From the NCBI RefSeq assembly GCF_000244875.1, contig NC_016791.1, positions 1,609,501 to 1,673,500 of the forward strand: a DNA stretch of 64,000 nt, in the 5' to 3' direction. The notes under the pieces are model-generated. The model was given only the letters and a program-made list of their open reading frames with translations. It was not told the DNA's origin and made no database searches. Shown piece by piece: positions 36,401 through 45,610 of the stretch (the stretch's first letter is position 1; every line of letters begins with the position of its first letter). Both the position numbers and the translations under genes were made by a program. This DNA is from Clostridium sp. BNL1100 (GTDB taxonomy: Bacteria > Bacillota > Clostridia > Acetivibrionales > DSM-1351).

Positions 36401-38927
36401 GGCTTGGACATCAGATTTCAAAGCTAGTCTCACAGGTGACTATTGTACATCCTACGAATATGATAGCCTGGGAAGATTAATTAAAGAAACAGTGCCATTT
36501 CAAAATGAAAATGGAACCTTGTACTCTACTATAAAAAAGCATTATTATGATGAAAATGGAAATTTGCTGTGCGATATGATAAGTAATAGCAAACCGGGCG
36601 AAGCACTGACTTTTTCAGAGACCAGATATGACTATGATTCTCGTAATATGCTTACTAATGTTACTAAGTATGAAAATAATTCTCCTGAAAACTATACTCA
36701 GTACTACTATGATCCTACAGGAAATAAACTTAGGATGTATACGGGACTCAGCAGTAGCTTAAATATTAAGGGATTGGACGATCTGTCTTCTGATGATGAA
36801 AGTTTTTCAACCAATAAATATGAATACGACAGATTTAATAACCTTGTAAAAATGACAGACCCAAATGGAAATTCTGAAATTTATTCATATGATTTAAATG
36901 GGAATCAGCTACAAAAGAAAGATAAAAACGGTAGTTTAATAAATATGACATATGATGGAGATGGAAGATTACTGACAAAATCAGTTGAAAATACCGAAAA
37001 TCCATCTCTAAATGCATCATATACATATACTTATACTTTGACCGGTAAAAAGAAAGAGATGAATGGTGGAGGCACCAATACAGAGTATTTTTATGATGAT
37101 TTGGGTCGGTTAGTAAAAGAAGTTTCATCAAATGAAATTCAAAAGGAGTATACTTATGACGCGGCTAATAACTGTAAATCCATAGTTATAAAACAAAACG
37201 GGTTAGTCAAAACAAATACTACTTATACATATGACAATATGAATAGACTGGAAAAGGTATACGAAAACGGGGTTTTAACTGCAACCTACGAGTATGACGC
37301 AAATGGAAACAGACAGTCATTAACCTATTCAAACGGAAATAAAACCACGTATATGTATAATGCTGATAACAAGTTGGACTCCATTACAAACATTAAGAAT
37401 GGGACTCTTTTATCAAGCTACATTTATCAGTATTATCTTGACGGTAATCAGGCGTCAAAAACTGGTAATAAAGGAAAAACTACATCATATAAGTATGATG
37501 GTTTAGGAAGATTGACGAATGAAATTCCATCAGATGAACCTGCTGTCTCTTATGCTTACGATGACAGTAACAATCGAAAAACAATGACGATAAACGGGAA
37601 GTCTGTGACAAATTACACTTACGATAAAAGTAACAGGCTACTTGCTGAGACTACAGAAGAAAATTCTGAGTTAAATATTGCAAGATATAACTATGACAAC
37701 AACGGAAACACGATTTGCAAAACAACGGAAAAAATTTCACCAACTATACAGGGTCAAACAACAGAGGTTAGCTTATCAACAGATGAAGAACAAGAAACCG
37801 CGGATTTAACATTAAATGAGTACGACGGTTTTAATCAACTGATAAAAACCAGTACAGGGGACGTAACGGCAGAATACACATATGACGGTACAGGCCTCAG
37901 AACATCTAAAAATGTAAACGGTACAGTTACAAATCACATTTGGGATGGCGACCAGATAGCCCTGGAAACAGATGAATCAGGAAACATAAAAAACAAATAT
38001 GTTCGTGGAATAAATCTAATATATGCTGAGGACGAACTTGCAAATAAAAAGTTTTACCTGTTCAATGGCCACGGAGACGTAACCCAGTTGACTGATGCAT
38101 CTGGAGATGTTATAAAGAATTATGACTATGATGCATTTGGTAATGAAAAGAATCCAGACGTAAATGATGCTAATGTTTTCAGGTACTCTGGTGAGTATTT
38201 TGATAAGGAAACGGGGACTATTTATCTTAGGGCGAGGTATTATGACCCGGAGATTGGCAGGTTTATTAGTGAGGATTCATACTGGGGGAAGGATAATGAC
38301 CCGTTATCGTTGAACTTGTACACATATGCTATGGATAATCCGATAATGTTTGTAGACCCGAGTGGGCATGCAGTTACATCTTGGGATATAGCCCATTGCA
38401 CTAGAGATGAGATAAAATTGCTTTGGAAATATGGTAATATGTGGGTGGAAGCCAAAGAGGTGAATAACTATAATGATATGACATACTTGCATAATGAATG
38501 TGAGAGAATTAGAAACAGACATAGATTAAGCTTTGAAATTGGTACCGGGGATGGTAACACAAAAAATGATATTTTAAAATTAGTTGGACCAGCACCTAAA
38601 CAAGAATTCATAAAATGTGAAATGCCTTTTGGAACAGTATTTGGCAATTTCGGTACTTTAGTTAAAAATCCCGGTATAACGGTTGCTTGGAAAAATATAA
38701 CGAAGCATGGCTTGGAGAGAATGGCAGAAAGAGGTGTTACAAAGGAATTAGTAGAGAGTATTGTATCAAACGGAAAAGTTTTGGCCCAAGATGGAGGTAA
38801 AAAGTTCTTTTATATTACAAAACAAGGTGTAGTTATTCTTGGAAAGGGCGGAGAAATAATAACTACTTATACTAAAAATGATTTCTATCCCAAAATAGTA
38901 AATTTAGTTAAAAAACTTTTTAATTAA
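33453..38927 (+). CDS. RHS-repeat secreted polymorphic toxin with C-terminal DUF4258/BECR-like domain
   Basis: The 1824-residue protein has a signal peptide (about 1-26) and many YD repeats (patterns such as YDSLGRL, YDANGN) from about 350 to 1570. The RHS-associated core runs through RARYYDPEIGRF and ends in DPSGH near residue 1636. RHS shells enclose a variable C-terminal toxin. Here the last region (about 1745-1815) reads ITKHGLERMAERGVTKEL ... GVVILGKGGEIITTY, resembling DUF4258/ParE-like RNase-type domains. The next gene encodes a likely immunity protein. Overlap with the preceding gene and a GGAGGAGG box support ATG 33453. Confidence 0.85.
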   Translation: MKLKTIFISIFSFIFILLSGFNFVFAEEVQDKSGEYNGLGYARSILKEGITPPYSISNAYDEDIDTSTGAITLKQTDISLKGRNGLDFSLTRYYTQNNSTLYEPYATSSPVYGNVLAGYCIDTKVTVYTCVNGIVVSSYVASSDTLIANSYSDAQNVSSYYNSISDEYGSEYYSTRHQAYVYDVTSYSAGSPYAYYVQACTGYSYSNNLNNVTSNEKYSYLGAGWAFDLPYIENISGYLYLNYGSAGTWQIDFGSSAGQSHLKNYPLIDMKLNRDNQSYSNGQASSYYVLEQKDGGKTFFGNDGRLLGIKDRYNNEIKFQHDTSATGYPIVNKIIDSVGREINISYTKSQVLVTVNDAINSANNRTVKYNKTAISGYSNDYVLDNVIDPLDRQTTYRYTINSAKVDLLYKSISSGITNQFACLTKVISPTAGETCYAYSKITKNCGTDGVMEAYKLFERFDSKNDGEKLKYRKLNYLYGNTGEYDGYPNYRSDAAIPDTYTYKTQIVDNLNNSEIYTYNKKLLPLNILREGADHKNETINEYDPVTRLLLKTCNKIFNKATNEFMQKNENYQYDSSGYRDLVGYWDCQATRDNNNMPLDNKHKVTFTYGTYHYTLAKEYNQDAATTIKEEYTPTSDNKAVQWKKIYLNGVLKSKTYYDYDVYGNVKEEKRFWDDGVTSVSTKYDYSDNQTDRNGKFNGVYLTRIWADVKDIDPVESNEPGSTVQETYKYDWYGNIVESFDAKNGNPTKYEFDKLNRVIKETHPDASYKSWSYTTRSSENSTIVTDEKGTKIKYNFDKLGNLESEQDFSSGEFLNQYTYDSEMKLKAENNRNSSPSYRSITYNYLSDGKLAEKETTDQSNVVIDKESYTYNDASENGSYTKVTKTVMGDVNSPSIISVTYTDKTGRLVKQGNVHNGAEYLDTFKYDYVGNKITEKTARAYDEPEVYLNREYTTKFDYDHAGNVIMTTNIDGTYSRAGYDTLGRLAWTSDFKASLTGDYCTSYEYDSLGRLIKETVPFQNENGTLYSTIKKHYYDENGNLLCDMISNSKPGEALTFSETRYDYDSRNMLTNVTKYENNSPENYTQYYYDPTGNKLRMYTGLSSSLNIKGLDDLSSDDESFSTNKYEYDRFNNLVKMTDPNGNSEIYSYDLNGNQLQKKDKNGSLINMTYDGDGRLLTKSVENTENPSLNASYTYTYTLTGKKKEMNGGGTNTEYFYDDLGRLVKEVSSNEIQKEYTYDAANNCKSIVIKQNGLVKTNTTYTYDNMNRLEKVYENGVLTATYEYDANGNRQSLTYSNGNKTTYMYNADNKLDSITNIKNGTLLSSYIYQYYLDGNQASKTGNKGKTTSYKYDGLGRLTNEIPSDEPAVSYAYDDSNNRKTMTINGKSVTNYTYDKSNRLLAETTEENSELNIARYNYDNNGNTICKTTEKISPTIQGQTTEVSLSTDEEQETADLTLNEYDGFNQLIKTSTGDVTAEYTYDGTGLRTSKNVNGTVTNHIWDGDQIALETDESGNIKNKYVRGINLIYAEDELANKKFYLFNGHGDVTQLTDASGDVIKNYDYDAFGNEKNPDVNDANVFRYSGEYFDKETGTIYLRARYYDPEIGRFISEDSYWGKDNDPLSLNLYTYAMDNPIMFVDPSGHAVTSWDIAHCTRDEIKLLWKYGNMWVEAKEVNNYNDMTYLHNECERIRNRHRLSFEIGTGDGNTKNDILKLVGPAPKQEFIKCEMPFGTVFGNFGTLVKNPGITVAWKNITKHGLERMAERGVTKELVESIVSNGKVLAQDGGKKFFYITKQGVVILGKGGEIITTYTKNDFYPKIVNLVKKLFN

Positions 38928-38942
38928 TAGGAGGAATTGGAT

Positions 38943-39194
38943 ATGGAAGAAAAGATGGAAGAAAAGATTAAAGAAATAATAAACGAGTGGGACCCGATAG
39001 GTTTAATGGCGCACGCACCAAGTGACGAATATAAAAATGAAATAAATCAAATATTTTATTGCTATCAGAATTATTCGGATGTCAGAACAATTGCAAAAAC
39101 TATCAAAGAAATTTTTACAGAACAATTTGGGCATTTTTTTGATAAAACTTATGAGGACTGTTTTATCATAGCAAATAAAATATTAAATTCATAA
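38943..39194 (+). CDS. DUF1871-like candidate immunity protein
   Basis: The 83-residue protein contains INEWDPIGLMAHAPSDEY near residues 11-28, the hallmark of the DUF1871-type family often found beside polymorphic toxins. It is small and acidic, without an export signal, as expected for a cytoplasmic immunity protein. It starts 15 bases after the RHS stop, with TAGGAGG upstream of ATG 38943. Its partner is inferred to be the RHS C-terminal domain. Confidence 0.7.
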   Translation: MEEKMEEKIKEIINEWDPIGLMAHAPSDEYKNEINQIFYCYQNYSDVRTIAKTIKEIFTEQFGHFFDKTYEDCFIIANKILNS

Positions 39195-39458
39195 AAAGTT
39201 GGGGCAGCTCACTAATAATTAGTGAGTAGATCCCTTTTACTGTAAACAAATAAATCCCTAACTCTGAATTGATAGGGCAAACACACTCTGTAGGGCTTGT
39301 TCTTTGATTGGAGTGATTGCGCACGCTACCAATAAATAAAGGCAATCCCTTTAAACTGTTTCTGCCAAGGTGGAGATATACAAAACAGGACTTGCATCAT
39401 TTTACATTATAGCTTTAGAGTTATGATGGAGCCAAATTTATAGTTTGGTGGTGAATTA

Positions 39459-39673
39459 ATGAGCTTTATAGAACTGTTCTTTAAAGGTGAACTAAGCCCT
39501 TTTAAAATATGGGCTACTCTGATAATACTGATTAGGAAAGGTATAATGAACAGGCTAAGAAGATGGAAGATGCCTTATTGAGTGGATTAGATGAAACAGA
39601 TAAAGCCTTGTACAAAGTAATTATGACTGTCAGTGAGAAACTTTACATATGGCTAAACTGGGAAGTAAAATAA
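39459..39673 (+). pseudogene. Frameshifted remnant of a small DUF6809-like protein
   Basis: ATG 39459 opens MSFIELFFKGELSPF, like the start of small clostridial DUF6809 proteins. The frame then shifts near 39505 and meets a stop; a second frame continues ERYNEQAKKMEDALLSGL ... YKVIMTVSEKL to 39673. Together they give a protein of about 70 residues broken by one frameshift and one stop. The family name is a guess from pattern; the broken state is plain. Confidence 0.35.
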
Positions 39674-41197
39674 TAATTGATGTATATAACAATGATTGAT
39701 ATAGAGCCACTACCGAAAAAGACTGTGAAAGCAACCACCGCTGCTAATATACCTGTTTAGTAATTCAATTTAAATATGGTAAGTACTGAAGTGGCCTATA
39801 CTCCATCTAACAAAATGGTGTATAGGCTATTTCTGAAAACTACAGTTATAAAATCTAATGAATATAAGTGTAAAAAGGTGGACACATTGCAAGGGACATA
39901 AAACATGAATAGTAGGTATAAGGTATCAATAAAAATAGAGACATTGAAGAACAAAGAAAAGTCACTCCGGGGAATGATATTGGAAAACACAAAAAGCCAA
40001 GGGAATCACTAGGGTATAATAATAAGAAGCCTTATATGACACAGAGATGCAGCCATACCATATATGATATTAATTTTACAATATGGTTCAGTTAAGCAAC
40101 TTTGGCATTTATAAATTACTTATTTCTGTATAATTACCCTGAACATCAGTAAACTAAGCTAATTCAGGGTGATTTATACCCCGAACAGGAGAATCAAAAG
40201 ATTTCTGAAAGTAATAAACTATGAACCTTTTATAGCGAATCCCTTTCATTATAAGCAGAATGTTTATTCCGGAACAGTTTTTGCAAGTTTTTTAAAATTA
40301 TGACCGTATATCAAGCTTTTTACCACTTTTGCTTATACCCACAAAATATGGAAATTGACTGTTAAAAAAATTGAGCTCCTTGCAATGACAAGGATACCTG
40401 GGCAAAAAAAGATCGTAAAGTTCGTATCTATAATTTGCAACTTTTGGGAATTGGGTGGGCAGAAGCAAAATTAAAAGAAAGGGACTTTTCTGATACATAA
40501 ATTTTTAGCCCATTCATACTTAATATACCACATAATGGGAATTTGTATGCTGTTATTATATGTATAGTTGGGTATTAATGCTTTTTAATTTGGTGTATGA
40601 TTAAGATAATACTAAGTGTAAATCCAGACTAGATATTCCTTGCAAGTTGGTAATTGAAATATGCAGTGCAATGGATTTAAATGGGATGTGAGCAATTATA
40701 ATATAATATCATAGTGTTTACCCAAGAAAGGGTAAGTACTATTTTTTTGTCCTTTTCAAGGTTGCTAATCTTCTACATGCGTTTAAATCGTATCTAATAA
40801 TCAGGCAGGTACAAGAGTAAGTACAGAATTCTTACTCTTAAATAAACTGAATATTTTAAGTCTTGTAAATATTGACAAATGTCCTGTATTTCAAGGTATT
40901 TACCACTTTCGTAGTAACCCTGTGGGAGGTGTTCCAAAACTCAGTCATATCAAGGTTTTTGGGGTATTCTTAAAAAAGGGTATAAATCATATGCTTTTAC
41001 AAATTCCAAACGGTAAAAATTAAGAAGATTATAACCTGTATTTATATCTACCCCGTTATAAAATATGTCCAATGTTTTATAAAATGTCCCTAAAAAATTT
41101 TATAAATATTTGTGGTGCTTGGAAACCGGTATAAATTAATCCCGTTGGATACATATAATGATACATGTGTGACAATTAGGGGTATGGGCAGATTTTA

Positions 41198-41250
41198 AGT
41201 TGAAAGGACTCCACGGTCAGGAAGGATGGAGGGCAAACCTCAAATTTATA
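41198..41250 (+). pseudogene. Degraded fragment duplicating part of the 28673 HTH gene
   Basis: The bases at 41198-41250 match 28879-28932 at nearly every position with a one-base deletion and a few substitutions (for example AGTTGAAAGGACTCCACG is identical). Flanking bases do not match. It is the scar of a second copy, showing past duplication or recombination within the element. Confidence 0.6.
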
Positions 41251-41424
41251 TAAAGCGCAACATATTCAATTAGTATTCCGAAATGAAAAAATCGATTTAA
41301 GCTAACAATTAATTTACATGGTTTTAATAACAAACCAATACTGATTAGTTATAGTTAAGTTGGTAATTACCTATAAATAAAATTTATACTAAATTATTCC
41401 AACTTAAACATAGGAGGGTTATTT

Positions 41425-42693
41425 ATGAAAAAAAAATCAAATTTATTTCGTCTTACCCCAATTTTAGCGGTAGTTTTGGTTATATTTCTTACATTTATAT
41501 CAGCTCATGCAGCAGTTTATAATGCCTTAGATATCGCTTTAACCCCTGGCAAAAGCATATCAGAACTTAATATTTCCTGGTATTCCACATCCAGAACTGA
41601 GAGTCTCGTTCAGATTGCTTTGAAATCTTCCATGACAGGTTCAGAATTTCCCGCTGATATAGCTAATTCCTTTTACTGTACATCCAACTCTGCAGCTTCC
41701 GGTTATTACAGCAATAAAGCAACTGTAACTGCTCTTTCTCCGGCAACTTCGTATGTTTACCGTATTGGTGATGGCCTAGGCAACTGGAGTTCCAATTATT
41801 TCTATACAACCGGTTCTGAAACACAGTTTAGCTTCTTTGCAGTCGGAGATCCTCAGATTGGAGCTGGTAGCATTGCTTCAGACACAACTGGATGGAATGA
41901 AACAATAACAAAAGCAATAAACCAATTTCCTAATGCTTCCTTTATTATGTCAGCTGGAGATCAGGTTAATACCAATAACAGCGAATCTAATTTTACCGGT
42001 TTCTTTTCGCCGACAAATTTTACAAGTATCCCTCTTGCACCAGCTCTGGGTAATCATGATAACGGAGCTTTAAACTACGGATACCACTTTAATCTTCCAA
42101 ACATCTCCAATGTTTATGGAATTACCTCTCCCGGTTCTGGTGATTATTATTATACTTACGGTAACACACTCTTTATGGTACTTAATACAAATAACACCAG
42201 TGGAACTACGCATCAAACATTTATAAAAAATGCTGTTGCTGCTAACCCAAATAAGACATGGAAAATAGTAACATTTCATCATGACATTTATGGTTCAGGA
42301 AGTCATGCATTAGAATCTTCTATTATAAAACTCAGAAATGCACTCTACCCCATATTTGACAGTTATGGAATTGATATCGTAATAACAGGGCATGACCATT
42401 CATATACGAGAACTTATGTTATGAAAGGCAATGTGCCCCAATTGACTCAGACATACGACACAAACGGAGCTGTAGTAAATCCTTCGGGTACAGTTTATTT
42501 TACACTGAACTCTTCATCAGGAAGCAAATATTACGACCTTAACGGAACTCAGGCAAACTATGTTGCAGTCAGATCCCAGGTCAATGCCCCCACGTTCTCA
42601 TATGTAAGTATAAATGGCAGCAGCCTTTCATTTGATACATACAGAACAGATTCTATGACAAAAACAGATAGTTTTTCAATAGTTAAAAAATAG
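41425..42693 (+). CDS. Secreted purple-acid-phosphatase-like metallophosphoesterase
   Basis: The 422-residue protein has a signal peptide (about 1-29), an N-terminal fibronectin-like domain as in purple acid phosphatases, then the metallophosphoesterase motifs in order: GDPQ (about 142), GDQVN (178), GNHDN (211), FHHD (286), GHDHSYTR (323). It would hydrolyse phosphate esters outside the cell at a dinuclear metal site. TAGGAGGG precedes the ATG. It is monocistronic, with a hairpin terminator after it, and is unrelated in function to its neighbours. Confidence 0.88.
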   Translation: MKKKSNLFRLTPILAVVLVIFLTFISAHAAVYNALDIALTPGKSISELNISWYSTSRTESLVQIALKSSMTGSEFPADIANSFYCTSNSAASGYYSNKATVTALSPATSYVYRIGDGLGNWSSNYFYTTGSETQFSFFAVGDPQIGAGSIASDTTGWNETITKAINQFPNASFIMSAGDQVNTNNSESNFTGFFSPTNFTSIPLAPALGNHDNGALNYGYHFNLPNISNVYGITSPGSGDYYYTYGNTLFMVLNTNNTSGTTHQTFIKNAVAANPNKTWKIVTFHHDIYGSGSHALESSIIKLRNALYPIFDSYGIDIVITGHDHSYTRTYVMKGNVPQLTQTYDTNGAVVNPSGTVYFTLNSSSGSKYYDLNGTQANYVAVRSQVNAPTFSYVSINGSSLSFDTYRTDSMTKTDSFSIVKK

Positions 42694-42725
42694 CGCTATT
42701 TATATTATTAATACTCCTAAATACT

Positions 42726-42771
42726 AACAAAGTCCATGGATCAGATATTTCAAATCTCTATGGGCTTTGTT
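42726..42771 (+). terminator. Hairpin terminator after the phosphatase gene
   Basis: AACAAAGTCCAT (42726-42737) pairs with ATGGGCTTTGTT (42760-42771) with one G-U pair; the T-tract is weak. Confidence 0.55.
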
Positions 42772-43439
42772 ACTGCCTTGCTTATCTTTCCTGTAATTTG
42801 ATTAATTATTTTATATATTACCGTAGCCAGACAGGAAACCAAAAGAAACCGCAGCAGGAGCGCAATAAAGCAATATATTCGGTATATCTCCTAATTTGTA
42901 CCATTCAAACATTAATAAAACCAGTGCCATGTGAATAATATAAATAAACAAATGACCTCGCACAAGTCTGAAATTTTTATATATGGAATAGGGGTTTGAA
43001 GTATGTATGAAATATGGCTTGTGGGGAGAAGAAAAAATCAGCCATCAAGAAATGGAAAGCTGGGGATATTCTTTATTTATTCTTGTTCAAGTTGAAACTC
43101 AAGTTATAATATCTGAAATACCATTATCTACAGCAGTATTTAATAATTTTGAACTTCCAACGTTTTACTTTTAATTTCATTTTTTGACTTAGCAAACGTT
43201 TTTCCTGTTTTCTGCATTGCTTTTGCGTGCAAGTATATCGGTTCTTGGAAATAGTTCGGCCAATTAAAAAATACCATTCAAAAAGCTATTTCATACTTTA
43301 TACTAAAAGTTTCAAAATACAATAGCAAAAATATGAGATTTATTATAAAATATTGGTGATAGAGTGAATTTTGTTAAAATTTATCGAATTTTACTAATAA
43401 TTAATATATAAAATATAGTTAAATATTGGAGGTGATTTT
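42772..43439. other. AT-rich intergenic stretch before agrD
   Basis: No gene or RNA family was recognised in these roughly 670 bases. The last 60 bases form the agrD leader, with GGAGGTG just before the ATG. Confidence 0.5.
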
Positions 43440-43574
43440 ATGATTAAACGCCTTAAATTTGTGGTACTGTTACTTTTGTCAGTACTAGGTGTTTTTGCAG
43501 CAACGACATCAGCAGGAGCTTGTTGGATTTGGGCCTTTTATCAAAAGGAATGCCCAAAATCTTTGTTGAAGTAA
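43440..43574 (+). CDS. agrD: AgrD-like cyclic lactone autoinducer prepeptide
   Basis: The 44-residue product has a basic, hydrophobic leader helix (MIKRLKFVVLLLLSVLGVFA), then SAGACWIWAFYQKECPKSLLK. A Cys followed by aromatic residues and then the conserved xPKSL tail is the hallmark of clostridial AgrD prepeptides; the Cys would form the thiolactone ring of the signal. GGAGGTG lies 7 bases before the ATG. It converges on an agrC-agrA pair across a shared terminator. The processing enzyme AgrB is not encoded in the window, so maturation would depend on an AgrB from elsewhere. Confidence 0.82.
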   Translation: MIKRLKFVVLLLLSVLGVFAATTSAGACWIWAFYQKECPKSLLK

Positions 43575-43577
43575 CAT

Positions 43578-43617
43578 AAAAATAGAAAGACATGATTAAA
43601 TATGTCTTTCTATTTTT
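43578..43617. terminator. Bidirectional terminator between agrD and agrC
   Basis: A perfect 16-bp inverted repeat (43578-43593 with 43602-43617), A-rich on one side and T-rich on the other, serves both converging genes; the agrC stop codon lies in its loop. Confidence 0.85.
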
Positions 43618-44900
43618 ATGGCCTGAATAAATTTATTTTCGATGTCATCATACATTGTTGAGTTTAAGACGGTTTTATATTTGCTTAGTATTTTCTCTGC
43701 TATAGCCAATCCGTGTCCACGATCTTCGCCCTTTATTGAAAATCCATCTTCTTTTATCCTCCCCATCGGAGGCATATTGTCGCAACTGTTACTAATTTTA
43801 ATATCAATGCATGTATCAAAACTAAAGATATTCACACCTACAGTTTTTTTATCGCTGAGTTGTGCGGCCTCAATAGCATTATCTAAGAAAATACCAATTA
43901 TTTCACATAAATCAGATACCTTTATATTTGGTATAGAGTCTATTACACCTAAGGTTTTTAAATCGATTTCTATACCTGAAGATTCAGCCATATCCATTTT
44001 TGAGGAGATTATTGCAAATAACGCAACGTTTTTTATATTATAAATCGTTGTATTTATAGTGTTAATGGTAGCGGAAATTTCAGATATGTATTTAATCGCT
44101 TCATCACATTTCTTATTTTGTATCATATAATTTAAGACAGACAAATGGTTATTTTGGTCATGTTTAACTCTTCTTAACTCCTGCAAAGTATTACTAAGAG
44201 ATTCATTGTAAAATATTTGTTGTCTCTGTTCCTCTTTTAGTTCTTCGCTTTTTTGGTACTTATTAATAAGGATTATTACCGTAATAAAAAATAGCAAAGA
44301 AGATAATAGTGCCATTATCGATGAAAAAACTGATATGTTCCGAGAAAAATATATGCTGTTGTTAAAAACCATAACAAGGATTGTTATACCAAGTAAAACA
44401 GAAATTGACTTAAAATTTTTCACTTTTTTTAATCGTGAGAATACAGGGTATATAAATATTATAATAGCAGCTATAGTGTGAATAACTATATTAACTAAAA
44501 AATATAATGTTACATTTTCACTTACAGATTTTGTTGTAATACCTAAACCGAGGGAATTAAATAGTACGGGGGCTACAAAATTGCCGACACCTGTGGCAAT
44601 CATAATTATAAATAATGATAAAACTGTTTTACTCCAGTCTACTTTCAACACGAACCGAATTGATTCAATACTTAACAACATTATAATAATTGGCTTTATA
44701 AATTGTAATTCGTTAGGCATTTCAATGAGTTGTGTCCATGCAGTTGACATAGCACCATTAATAAAGCCAAACAAAGCTAAAAAAACTAACAAGCGATTTC
44801 TGGAACAGTTAAAACCAAAATTAATTTTTAAAAATACATACACAAGGATTGCTGACAAGGTTGAAAAGAGTGTATTTACCAATAAGTACCATATACTCAT
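43596..44900 (-). CDS. agrC: AgrC-like sensor histidine kinase (GHKL/HPK10 type)
   Basis: The 434-residue protein has about six N-terminal membrane helices (residues 1-210), a coiled linker, a histidine box RRVKHDQNNHLSVL near 238-251, and a GHKL ATPase domain with N-box FLDNAIEAA near 339 and a G-box GEDRGHGLAIAEKI near 393-406. This is the AgrC architecture for peptide sensing. It overlaps the upstream response-regulator gene by four bases. The signal would be the AgrD peptide encoded convergently next to it. Confidence 0.85.
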   Translation of the reverse strand: MSIWYLLVNTLFSTLSAILVYVFLKINFGFNCSRNRLLVFLALFGFINGAMSTAWTQLIEMPNELQFIKPIIIMLLSIESIRFVLKVDWSKTVLSLFIIMIATGVGNFVAPVLFNSLGLGITTKSVSENVTLYFLVNIVIHTIAAIIIFIYPVFSRLKKVKNFKSISVLLGITILVMVFNNSIYFSRNISVFSSIMALLSSLLFFITVIILINKYQKSEELKEEQRQQIFYNESLSNTLQELRRVKHDQNNHLSVLNYMIQNKKCDEAIKYISEISATINTINTTIYNIKNVALFAIISSKMDMAESSGIEIDLKTLGVIDSIPNIKVSDLCEIIGIFLDNAIEAAQLSDKKTVGVNIFSFDTCIDIKISNSCDNMPPMGRIKEDGFSIKGEDRGHGLAIAEKILSKYKTVLNSTMYDDIENKFIQAIKIERHI

Positions 44901-45610
44901 ATAGATTTAATCCTTTCAGTGGAATGAAAATCACTAAAAAATTTAGGTCCGATATCACAGGTCGTACTGTCTTGTAAAGTAATTATTTTGCGTTTAAGGT
45001 CTATACAATAGATTTTGTCAGAATTAACAAAAACAGATCTATGACAACGTTTAATCTTCTTGCTTCCAATCCTACTGGCAAGATCTTCGAGTCCTTCATA
45101 AGTAACAAAATCACCTGTTCTTGCATGTAAAATAGTTCTTCTTTTTAAGCGTTCTATAAAATTTATATCATTAATAGGAATGAAATAGATTTCTGAGTTA
45201 CATTTGATTTCTACATGATCTTGATTAAGAGATTCCTTTTCATTAGCGAGTTTGACTATTGTCTCTTCTAATAATTTCATATCAGGTTTCTGAATGAATT
45301 GATAAGCTCGCACTTCAAAGGCTCGTTGAATAAAATCCAAACAACCAGTTACAAAAATAATTTCTATTGTAGAGTGGCTTTTCCTAATTTGTTCCGCTAT
45401 GTACATACCATTGACGTTATCCTTTAGATTTATATCAATAATGCATACATTGGATGTATTACTTTTAATTTCTTCTAAAAACTTGGTATGGCTTGTTGTT
45501 GCAATAACTAATTCACCATTTAGATTATTTCTTTTAAACCATTCGGGAATTATGTTTTCATACTGTTCAATCATTTGGGGATCGTCATCAAGGACTGACA
45601 ATTTTAACAC
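44897..45610 (-). CDS. agrA: AgrA-like LytTR response regulator
   Basis: The receiver domain starts LKLSVLDDDPQM, with Asp near residue 57 (VCIIDINL) as phospho-acceptor and the late Lys in QKPD. It is followed by a LytTR DNA-binding domain (about 135-235) with the typical FIERLKRRTILH and CHRSVFVN patterns. The start is a GTG at 45610, eight bases after AAGGAGG; the upstream in-frame ATG at 45643 precedes that box. It is transcribed with agrC and would act on promoters of the quorum response; direct targets cannot be read from the sequence. Confidence 0.85.
   Translation of the reverse strand: MLKLSVLDDDPQMIEQYENIIPEWFKRNNLNGELVIATTSHTKFLEEIKSNTSNVCIIDINLKDNVNGMYIAEQIRKSHSTIEIIFVTGCLDFIQRAFEVRAYQFIQKPDMKLLEETIVKLANEKESLNQDHVEIKCNSEIYFIPINDINFIERLKRRTILHARTGDFVTYEGLEDLASRIGSKKIKRCHRSVFVNSDKIYCIDLKRKIITLQDSTTCDIGPKFFSDFHSTERIKSI

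Larger units (their letters stand above)
39195..41424. other. Long stretch without intact genes; decayed remnants
   Basis: About 2.2 kb with no convincing intact gene. It holds a hairpin just after the immunity gene (CTCACTAA/TTAGTGAG, 39208-39226), a probable DUF6809-like pseudogene (39459-39673), a terminator-like hairpin (GCCTATAC/GTATAGGC near 39794-39830), a TACCC/GGGTA hairpin followed by T residues near 40720-40748, and a 53-bp degraded copy of part of the 28673 HTH gene (41198-41250). The rest is AT-rich sequence with stops in all frames. Confidence 0.6.

Noticed and set aside
40860-41000. Possible riboswitch-like structure
   Set aside because: No match to a known class could be made, and no gene follows closely.
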